Positions 58,011-64,000 of a stretch of 64,000 nt of DNA are shown here, in pieces. The number at the start of each line of letters is the position of its first letter. Position 1 is the stretch's first letter. The stretch spans positions 186,001 to 250,000 of the forward strand of contig NZ_QJSU01000002.1 of the NCBI RefSeq assembly GCF_003217155.1, read 5' to 3'. Both the position numbers and the translations under genes were made by a program. Origin of the DNA: Psychrobacter fozii (lineage in GTDB: Bacteria > Pseudomonadota > Gammaproteobacteria > Pseudomonadales > Moraxellaceae). The notes under the pieces were generated by a model. It did no database searches. It had not been told where the DNA came from and saw nothing but the letters and a program-made list of their open reading frames with translations.

Positions 58011-59432
58011 ATGACTACTTTAGACAGATTGAGACCAGAGCTTCTGACAAAAGAGGAAGTATACGATAAGGTCGATTACCCAGAAGTTTTCGTATTAATA
58101 CTCACCGTTATACTCCTCGCTTTACATTTTGACTTTAGACCCACTGCAATGGCGCTCCTTGTCATTGTTGGCCTGCCAAGTATGCTAATTTTAATTTATA
58201 ATTATCGTCGCCAAGCCAGCTTTTGGACATCTAATATTGTCATTATTTTACTGTCTATGGTGATTGGGTCGATAGAGCTGCATATGATTATTTCGCTTAG
58301 TCTAGCGGCATTAATAGGCCTTAGAATTATTGTTAGTAGCCCTGAAAATCGTATAAAATTGATCATTGTATCTGTAATAACGGTTATTATTTTTTATTAT
58401 GTCAGTATTATTTTAAATATTCCCAAGCTAGAAGGTTATGATGATTGGATAACACCTCTTATATTATTAGCCAGTATGATCGTTGTTTTATGTCGATTTA
58501 CGTGTTTTTATAGGAAGTATGTCCGTTATGAAGCTCACTCTCATCATGCGGTTGGGCGATTGAATAGTGCAGTCTCTGTTATTAATAAACTAACACGTTT
58601 TGTCCCATTGCAAGTTTGGGAGCCAATCGTAAGAGCAGATATCCCAGTGAACGTCTCTAATAAACGTGCCAAGCTGACTATTATGTTCTCAGATATTATT
58701 GGTTTTACTGAGTTGTCTGATAGCCTTAGTGCGGATAATTTGGCTGATATTTTGAATACCTATATGCATAGCATGACGTTAATTGCTAACAAACATGGTG
58801 CAGTGCTTGATAAGTTTGTTGGCGATGGCATGATATGCTTTTTCGGTGAGCCAAACAGTCAGGGTACGCGTCAGGACGCTTTGAGCTGTCTTGAGATGGC
58901 AATAGACATGCGGCGTGAAATGCGTACCTTGAGACAGAAATGGCGCCTTATGGGCTTTGAGGGGCTATACATACGTATTGGTATTACAACAGGTTATTGC
59001 CATGTGGGCAATTTCGGTAGTAACAATCGTCTTAGCTATACATTGATTGGTAAAGAAGCCAATTTGGCCGCGAGACTAGAGTCTAGCGCTGGTAAAGATG
59101 AGATACTGATCAGTGAAAGTACTTATGACTATGTCTGTCATAATTATGAGTGTCAGCATGCTGGTGCATTTCATCTAAAAGGATTTGATAAGAAAGTACA
59201 AGCATGGCGAGTCTTTGATCCTGATATCAATAAAGCCAATCTATCAAAATGGGTCGATTACACATTACCTGGATTTAATTTGCATTTAAACTTCAAGGAC
59301 ATGAATCATAACGACTATCAGGATGTTAAAGCTCGGTTAAATTTTGCGCTTGGACGTATTGAGCAAGAAAACGAAAAAAATGAAAATGATATTAATGCAG
59401 AAAATAAACGCAATGATATAGGTAATAAGTAA
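58011..59432 (+). CDS. Membrane class III adenylate/guanylate cyclase, CyaB-like
   Basis: 473 residues. Six hydrophobic helices (about 28-163) form a membrane input domain, followed by a linker and a cyclase domain (about 220-400). The metal-binding Asp residues are D228 in FSDIIGF and D272 in VGDGM; K268 in DKFVGD is in the position that normally selects adenine; NLAARLES holds the transition-state Asn and Arg. All essential residues are present, so a cAMP-producing enzyme is likely. The block VRADIPV before the domain and the cyclase sequence resemble Pseudomonas CyaB, which has a MASE2 input domain; whether the helices here are MASE2 is unconfirmed. A tail of Glu/Asn/Lys ends the protein. 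The start has a weak ribosome site. Confidence 0.85.
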   Translation: MTTLDRLRPELLTKEEVYDKVDYPEVFVLILTVILLALHFDFRPTAMALLVIVGLPSMLILIYNYRRQASFWTSNIVIILLSMVIGSIELHMIISLSLAALIGLRIIVSSPENRIKLIIVSVITVIIFYYVSIILNIPKLEGYDDWITPLILLASMIVVLCRFTCFYRKYVRYEAHSHHAVGRLNSAVSVINKLTRFVPLQVWEPIVRADIPVNVSNKRAKLTIMFSDIIGFTELSDSLSADNLADILNTYMHSMTLIANKHGAVLDKFVGDGMICFFGEPNSQGTRQDALSCLEMAIDMRREMRTLRQKWRLMGFEGLYIRIGITTGYCHVGNFGSNNRLSYTLIGKEANLAARLESSAGKDEILISESTYDYVCHNYECQHAGAFHLKGFDKKVQAWRVFDPDINKANLSKWVDYTLPGFNLHLNFKDMNHNDYQDVKARLNFALGRIEQENEKNENDINAENKRNDIGNK

Positions 59433-59470
59433 GCTGCATTGACAAATAATAGTCTTTGAATATATACGTA

Positions 59471-59506
59471 AAAAAGCCAACGATCATTATGATCGTTGGC
59501 TTTTTA
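59471..59506. terminator. Bidirectional terminator between the cyclase gene and fdx
   Basis: AAAAAGCCAACGATC pairs perfectly with GATCGTTGGCTTTTT around a 5-base ATTAT loop (its outer A and T may also pair, giving a TTA loop). A- and T-runs on both flanks fit both converging transcripts. Confidence 0.93.
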
Positions 59507-59538
59507 TATGAAAATAAAAAAGAGCTTTTTATCAGTGC

Positions 59539-59877
59539 TTAATGATTTTCTTTGGCATGATTTAGGGTATATTTAGGCACTTCGATGGTTAAGTCTTCGT
59601 CCTCAACTATCACTTGGCAGGATAGACGTGAATCAGGCTCTAACCCCCAGGCACGATCTAGCAAGTCAGCTTCGATATCATCCATCTCTTCCAGACCATT
59701 AAAGCCTTTGCGTACGACTACATGGCAAGTTGTGCAGGCTTTTGACATCTCACAAGCGTGCTCAATTTTAATGCCTTTCTCTACTAGTGCTTTGCATAAG
59801 TTACTACCGGCCTCTAGCTCGACTTCAGCGCCTTCAGGACAAATCTCGTGGTGGGGTAATACAGTAATCTTTGGCAT
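59539..59877 (-). CDS. fdx: ISC-type 2Fe-2S ferredoxin
   Basis: 112 residues. Supplies electrons for Fe-S cluster assembly on IscU. The cluster Cys residues are in CEMSKACTTCHVV (three, about 42-51) and LSCQVI (fourth, about 87), the adrenodoxin-type spacing. The N-terminal EICPEGAEVELEAGSNLCKALV is typical of isc ferredoxins. GGAAAG precedes the ATG. Last gene of the leftward isc operon. Confidence 0.95.
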   Translation of the reverse strand: MPKITVLPHHEICPEGAEVELEAGSNLCKALVEKGIKIEHACEMSKACTTCHVVVRKGFNGLEEMDDIEADLLDRAWGLEPDSRLSCQVIVEDEDLTIEVPKYTLNHAKENH

Positions 59878-59947
59878 AAATCGTCTTTCCGATGCTAATC
59901 AATTTAAAGAAATAAAAATATAATGGAGATGCTATTCAGCAAATATG

Positions 59948-61828
59948 CTACCAATCTTGGGCGCTCGTACCAGCCATACTGGTTTTGACGCTCTGATTCA
60001 TGATACGGGCAGCAAAAGCATCACTATGGGGCTTGAGTTGTGATTGTTGTGCTTCAATAAGTGCTAAGTCATTAGTGCTCAGTACTTCTTGCATTAGTTG
60101 TATTTGATCAGCCAGTGATTGCTGCTCTTCAGCAGATAGCAAAGCTGCAAATTCATTAAGTGCCGATTGTAGTGCTAATATTTCACGCTCAGCCTCTACT
60201 TTGGTTTCAATTAAAGAGCGGGCATTTTTGTCTTCTTCTGCATGCTTAAATCCTGCAATCAGTAACTGCTCTTTTTGTTCGTCTGACAACCCATAAGAAG
60301 GCACAATTTCAATCTTACTTTCTGTTTTGGTTGTGGTTTCTTGTGCGCTGACCGTTAGCTGACCATTGGCATCAATACTAAAGGTAACCTCAATACGGGC
60401 AAACCCAGCCTTCATAGAAGGAATGCCATACAATTCAAAGCGTCCAAGTGAGCGGCAGTTATCGACAGTTTCACGTTCACCCTGTACAACATGGATTACC
60501 ATGCCTGTCTGACCATCTTGATAAGTTGTAAATACTTGACGTTTTTTGACAGGGATAGGGGTATTGCGTGGTATGAGCACTTCGACTAGGCCACCCATAG
60601 TCTCAAGACCAAGTGATAGCGGCGTCACATCTAGCAATAGTAGGTTATTGTCACTATCACCGTTGACCAGTTGATGCGCTGTCTGCGCCGCGCCTAGAGC
60701 GACTACTTCATCTGGGTTGAGGCGGCACAGCGGTTGTTTGGCAAAGAACTCAGTCACGACTTGCTGAATAGCAGGCATACGGGTTGAACCGCCAACCAAG
60801 ATAACTTCGTCCAAATCAGTACTGGAGAGTTTGGCATCACGCAGTACTTGTTCACAGACACTTAAGGTACGGCGGCTAACAGGTTCTACGATCGTCAGGA
60901 TATCTGTACGGCTCAATACACCTTGATAAGACTGAGTATTGACGACAATGTCGATATCGACTTGTTCACTATCAGTCAGTGCTTGCTTATAAGCTTTAGC
61001 TTGTTGCGCAAGTATTGACTTGTCATGAAGACTGACATCTTTTGGATCGATAGCCAATTGTTTGATGAGCCAATTGGTGATTAGTCGATCGATATCGTCA
61101 CCACCTAGTGCACTGTTACCACCAGTGGCTAGTACTTCAAAGACGCCGTCAGTCAGCTTTAAGATAGAGACATCAAACGTACCACCACCCAAATCGTAAA
61201 TTAAATAGTAGCTTTCTTTTTCGCTAGCTTCTGTGGCTTGATCAAGACCATAAGCGACAGCAGCAGCAGTTGGCTCGTTCAGTAAACGCAGTACCTTGAT
61301 ACCAGCCGCTTGAGCCGCATCTTTGGTCGCTTGACGCTGTGCTTCATCAAAATAAGCAGGTACGGTAATGACAGCACCTTCGATACTATCTTCAGGCAGT
61401 GCGCTTGCTGCACGTTGCTCAAGCGCCGCTAGTATACGGGCAGAAACCTCAACAGGAGAGACTTCACCCTGAGCAGTGACAAAAGCTGGCATGTCATCTT
61501 TATTGCCAGACAGCTCATAAGGGTGAGAAAATTTGATATCCGCTTGGCTACGACCCATAAAGCGCTTAGCCGAGACGATCGTATTTTTTGGATCATCCGC
61601 TAAGTGGGCTAGGGCATCATAACCAACCAATGGCTTGCCAGTGCTTGGGTAATAAACAACAGACGGTAACAAGGTATCAGTGCTGGTATTTGCTTCTAAT
61701 ACTTGCGCCTTGCCTGAACGTACCACAGCGACCAACGAGCGTGTGGTGCCAAGATCGATTCCTAAACCAAAACGATGCTGGTGAGGTTGGGCACTTTGAT
61801 TGGGTTCGGCAATTTGCATTAAAGACAT
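59948..61828 (-). CDS. hscA: Fe-S assembly chaperone HscA
   Basis: 626 residues, an Hsp70 homologue that uses ATP to transfer clusters from IscU with HscB. GIDLGTTRSLVAV near the N-terminus, EPTAAAVAYGLD and DLGGGTFDVSILKL form the nucleotide-binding domain (about 1-375), followed by the substrate domain with the usual LLLLDVTPLSLGLETMGG junction. The start is ATG at 61828; longer readings need a TTG and are not protein-like. It begins 328 bases after hscB, an unusual gap that contains a decayed repeat element (61902-62008). Confidence 0.95.
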   Translation of the reverse strand: MSLMQIAEPNQSAQPHQHRFGLGIDLGTTRSLVAVVRSGKAQVLEANTSTDTLLPSVVYYPSTGKPLVGYDALAHLADDPKNTIVSAKRFMGRSQADIKFSHPYELSGNKDDMPAFVTAQGEVSPVEVSARILAALEQRAASALPEDSIEGAVITVPAYFDEAQRQATKDAAQAAGIKVLRLLNEPTAAAVAYGLDQATEASEKESYYLIYDLGGGTFDVSILKLTDGVFEVLATGGNSALGGDDIDRLITNWLIKQLAIDPKDVSLHDKSILAQQAKAYKQALTDSEQVDIDIVVNTQSYQGVLSRTDILTIVEPVSRRTLSVCEQVLRDAKLSSTDLDEVILVGGSTRMPAIQQVVTEFFAKQPLCRLNPDEVVALGAAQTAHQLVNGDSDNNLLLLDVTPLSLGLETMGGLVEVLIPRNTPIPVKKRQVFTTYQDGQTGMVIHVVQGERETVDNCRSLGRFELYGIPSMKAGFARIEVTFSIDANGQLTVSAQETTTKTESKIEIVPSYGLSDEQKEQLLIAGFKHAEEDKNARSLIETKVEAEREILALQSALNEFAALLSAEEQQSLADQIQLMQEVLSTNDLALIEAQQSQLKPHSDAFAARIMNQSVKTSMAGTSAQDW

Positions 61829-61901
61829 AAAATAACTCAAAGATAAAATGAATAAGTGAAATGGGGTAAGTGCAGCATAGGCATTACGACAGCCTGACAA
61901 T

Positions 61902-62008
61902 TATAGTCAAAGTATTTATCAAGTAATACGGCGCTAACCTGGCGTGTTAACTAATACTGCTATATATGTTCGGTTGCCTTGTATCAATTCTAGACTGTCT
62001 CGACTATG
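61902..62008. mobile_element. Decayed MITE-like element, copy 5, inside the isc operon
   Basis: Left end TATAGTCAAAG and right end GACTATG match the element family at both ends, and the internal TACGGCGCTAACC and TGCCTTGTATCAATTCTAGA blocks align with the other copies, with many substitutions between. It lies between hscB and hscA. Confidence 0.55.
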
Positions 62009-62156
62009 TTCTCTACCATACAAATAGAGTCGTACAACGGCCAATAAATTTTGGGATAAATGATTATACGGTATAGTCGGTACTATTTTAACCAAATATT
62101 TTTTAACTAAATATCTAAAACCTAGTCTTTGGATAAAATAAATTGTTCACAGCTAT

Positions 62157-62738
62157 CTAAACGTATAAATCATCGTCATCTGAATGCGCCGCAGCTGCAA
62201 CGTCATCAAGACCAGTCGTGACATCTGCATTTAACTTGACCAAAAACTTCAATTTTTGTGTCGCATCAATCGCCGTTTGCCAATCTTGGCTGTCATAAGC
62301 ATGGCTAAAGCGCTCAGATTGTTTTGCGAGACGCTCTGTGATTTGAGGATGTAACTGCTGCAAGGATGGAAGATCTTTGCCTTCAATAGCGTCATCCAAA
62401 TCCATTCGCATTTCCATCGCATCTTCTAAGAAGTCTAAGTCTGCGATTGAGTGCTCTAGATTTTGAGCTTGATCTGCTATATCTAATAGATAACTAGCAC
62501 GACTATCAGGCGAGCTAAGCGTTTGATAAGCTTGATTGATCAGTGCTGAATATTTTTCAGACTGTAGTTGTGCTTGAGCAATGTCAGCCTGGTTTTTAGC
62601 AACGTTATCAGGGTGATAACGTTTTTGTAGCAGACGTAGATGTTGATCGAGACTGTCTTGATTGACTTCAAATTGTACTGGTTGCTCAAATAAAGCAAAG
62701 AAGTTATCAAACTGTGCTTCTGGTGTGATGTCTGTCAT
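62157..62738 (-). CDS. hscB: Fe-S co-chaperone HscB
   Basis: 193 residues. A J-domain protein (about 10-85, with the essential HPD in KRYHPDNVAK) that stimulates HscA and carries IscU to it, plus a C-terminal helical domain (about 100-170) that binds IscU. The DnaJ-like start FDNFFALFEQPVQFEVN is the family mark. AAGGCG precedes the ATG. The last 20 residues are acidic and variable. Confidence 0.93.
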   Translation of the reverse strand: MTDITPEAQFDNFFALFEQPVQFEVNQDSLDQHLRLLQKRYHPDNVAKNQADIAQAQLQSEKYSALINQAYQTLSSPDSRASYLLDIADQAQNLEHSIADLDFLEDAMEMRMDLDDAIEGKDLPSLQQLHPQITERLAKQSERFSHAYDSQDWQTAIDATQKLKFLVKLNADVTTGLDDVAAAAHSDDDDLYV

Positions 62739-62867
62739 ATCATACGCCTTGCTTTTTATTTGTTTGAAATGTCTGTCTGTTGATACTCTATTACTGAGTC
62801 TATAATCCGGATTGTAGCGTAGACTGTTTAATGTTTTTCGAGCGTAAATGTTGGAAGGTTTAGGTCA

Positions 62868-63188
62868 TTAAACCGTAAATGACTCACCGCAACCACATTC
62901 GCCTTTTTGATTAGGGTTACTGAACTTAAAGCCTTCGTTAAGACCTTCTTTTTCATAGTCCATCAACAAACCATCTAAATATACCAAGCTTTTAGGATCG
63001 ATAAAGATGCTAACGTCTCGGCTTTCATAACGTGTGTCATTTTCGTCAGGTGTATCTACAAACTCTAAAACATAAGCTAGACCTGAGCATCCCGCTGTGC
63101 GGATACCAACTCGAATGCCTTCACCTTTGCCGCGATTGTCCAAAAAGTCTCGAACATGCTGAGCGGCGCGTTCTGTCATTTCAATCAT
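62868..63188 (-). CDS. iscA: Iron-sulfur cluster assembly protein IscA
   Basis: 106 residues. An A-type carrier that delivers iron or Fe-S clusters. The three Cys ligands are AGCSGL (about 37) and ECGCGESF at the C-terminus. [10 protein letters not shown] and VFVDT-like strands are standard. The start is ATG at 63188 with GGGAG six bases upstream; a longer reading to 63200 adds four residues. A hairpin terminator-like element (63298-63335) lies between it and iscU. Confidence 0.95.
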   Translation of the reverse strand: MIEMTERAAQHVRDFLDNRGKGEGIRVGIRTAGCSGLAYVLEFVDTPDENDTRYESRDVSIFIDPKSLVYLDGLLMDYEKEGLNEGFKFSNPNQKGECGCGESFTV

Positions 63189-63297
63189 GCCAACTCCCAT
63201 TGACTATTAATTATAAATATCAATAAAAAAATCTGTATAGACTGGCAACTGAAATTACGAGATTGCCAAGATAATATGCTAGCGGCTCTTAGAAAAT

Positions 63298-63335
63298 AAA
63301 AGGTGACAATTACATAAGTGTCATTGTCACCTTTT
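63298..63335. terminator. Intra-operon hairpin with T-run between iscU and iscA
   Basis: AAAAGGTGACAAT (63298-63310) pairs perfectly with ATTGTCACCTTTT (63323-63335) around a 12-base loop, and A- and T-runs are present on both sides. It would reduce read-through from iscU into iscA-hscBA-fdx, so the downstream genes may be made at a lower level or from a separate promoter. Confidence 0.75.
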
Positions 63336-63412
63336 TAGCATCAGCAGCTGTTTAACGTGTTGCTACTATAGCGCTGCTAATACCACACAGTGCTAGGCTA
63401 GTAGGTTTAGCC

Positions 63413-63823
63413 TTAGATAACAGCTTCTTCAGTTGCTGCTGCTACGCCATGCTTACCTTTATAGTCGCTAATAGCGGCTTTAATAGCATCTTCTGCAAGT
63501 ACAGAGCAATGCACTTTTACTGGTGGTAATGCCAATTCTTCAGCAATGTGACTGTTCTTGATTTCGCCAGCTTGGTCTAGGCTCTTGCCTTTTAGCCACT
63601 CAGTAACAAGTGAGCTTGAAGCAATAGCTGAACCGCAGCCATAAGTTTTAAAGCGTGCATCTTCGATAATACCGTTATCATCGACTTGGATTTGTAGACG
63701 CATCACATCACCACATGCTGGAGCACCGACCATACCGGTACCAACATTTTTGGCGTTTTTATCAAGGTTGCCAACGTTGCGTGGGTTTTCGTAATGATCA
63801 ATAACTTGGTCGCTATAGGCCAT
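63413..63823 (-). CDS. iscU: Fe-S cluster scaffold protein IscU
   Basis: 136 residues. The scaffold on which IscS and Fdx build 2Fe-2S clusters. The three ligand Cys are in APACGDVMRL, TYGCGSAIASSS and VHCSVLAED; LPPVKVHCS holds the HscA-binding LPPVK. The N-terminal MAYSDQVIDHYENPRNVG is standard. AGGAGA lies seven bases before the ATG. It follows iscS, whose last codons are at the window edge. The C-terminus adds eight residues to the usual core. Confidence 0.97.
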   Translation of the reverse strand: MAYSDQVIDHYENPRNVGNLDKNAKNVGTGMVGAPACGDVMRLQIQVDDNGIIEDARFKTYGCGSAIASSSLVTEWLKGKSLDQAGEIKNSHIAEELALPPVKVHCSVLAEDAIKAAISDYKGKHGVAAATEEAVI

Positions 63824-63844
63824 GGGGTTTTCTCCTAGTTAGAT

Positions 63845-63884
63845 AATGAGTAGTAGCTGATTGATTTGAACGCTGCTACTCATT
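63845..63884 (-). other. Stem-loop in the iscS-iscU gap
   Basis: AATGAGTAGTAGC (63845-63857) pairs with GCTGCTACTCATT (63872-63884), 13 bp with one wobble and a 14-base loop. There is no T-run. It may be an mRNA-stabilising or processing structure between iscS and iscU. Confidence 0.5.
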
Positions 63885-63972
63885 GATAATTGGGGTCAAA
63901 CACTTAATCGTAATTGTCTGATCAATCGGTTAATGGCTATGTTCGATAGCCATATCTTCGTTTTTGGTAATT

Positions 63973-64000
63973 TTAGTGCTCAGCCCATTCGACTGAATCT
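63973..64000 (-). CDS. iscS: Cysteine desulfurase IscS, last eight codons only
   Basis: On the minus strand the bases read DSVEWAEH and then TAA. This is the conserved C-terminal end of IscS (IEWAEH in E. coli), which extends beyond the window. IscS takes sulfur from cysteine and hands it to IscU. Its position, 149 bases upstream of iscU, completes the iscSUA-hscBA-fdx order. Confidence 0.8.

Noticed and set aside
57839..58069. 76-codon hydrophobic frame before the cyclase gene
   Set aside because: No ribosome site, overlaps the cyclase gene by 59 bases and the C-terminal part is only the cyclase start in another frame.
62072..62100. Another TATAGTCGG start resembling the MITE-like family
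   Set aside because: Only the first nine bases and a few scattered ones match and no right end follows; may be a fragment, but not supportable.

Overview
The window reads as a chromosomal segment of a gammaproteobacterium of the Moraxellaceae, most likely Psychrobacter. The basis is moderate-to-low GC, protein style (acidic, Ser/Asp/Asn-rich inserts in envelope proteins), and gene neighbourhoods such as lptD-surA divergent from amgK-murU, cmk-rpsA-ihfB-lapA-pyrF, and iscS-iscU-iscA-hscB-hscA-fdx. The genus call is inference from sequence style, not from a search. Almost everything is core genome. I see no tRNA or rRNA gene, CRISPR array, prophage, plasmid backbone or intact insertion sequence.

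Layout. 1-8.8 kb: the 3' part of an endonuclease/exonuclease/phosphatase-family gene (+), then lptD and surA (-, outer-membrane biogenesis), divergent from amgK-murU (+, cell-wall sugar recycling). 8.8-18.4 kb (all -): a cytochrome bd oxidase set (cydA, cydB, small DUF2474-type protein), a large lipoprotein with an alpha/beta-hydrolase domain, a secreted TPR-like protein, coq7, and an LplT-like MFS transporter. 18.8-27.2 kb (+): tamA-tamB. 27.4-30.7 kb: a small hemP gene (-) with a Fur box, a Nudix/ThiE-like fusion (+) and a lipocalin (+). 31-44 kb (+): gap, obgE, proB, hemE, argC, a membrane coiled-coil protein, clpS, clpA, ung, tadA. 44-51 kb: cmk, rpsA, ihfB, lapA, pyrF, a metallophosphoesterase, a histidine-phosphatase-like protein (+), and rpsT (-, GTG start). 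51.7-59.4 kb (+): a Rossmann-fold protein, rraA, mfd, a HIT-like protein and a membrane class III nucleotide cyclase. 59.5-64 kb (-): the isc iron-sulfur cluster operon, entering from the right edge with the last codons of iscS.

How the genes work together. The envelope theme is strong: SurA chaperones outer-membrane proteins, LptD inserts LPS/LOS, TamA/TamB form an envelope-spanning translocation module, LapA belongs to the LPS-assembly control family, the lipocalin and hydrolase are exported, and AmgK/MurU recycle MurNAc. Respiration and redox are served by the bd oxidase, Coq7, HemE and the Isc system. HemP with its Fur box is the clearest iron-regulated locus.

The most notable non-genic signal is a family of about 108-bp intergenic elements with long imperfect terminal inverted repeats and TATAGTC ends. 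There are four clear copies plus one decayed copy inside the isc operon. A second, unrelated element of about 170 bp with GGGC-type inverted ends lies upstream of ung. Both look like non-autonomous mobile elements. Many operons end in strong bidirectional hairpin terminators.
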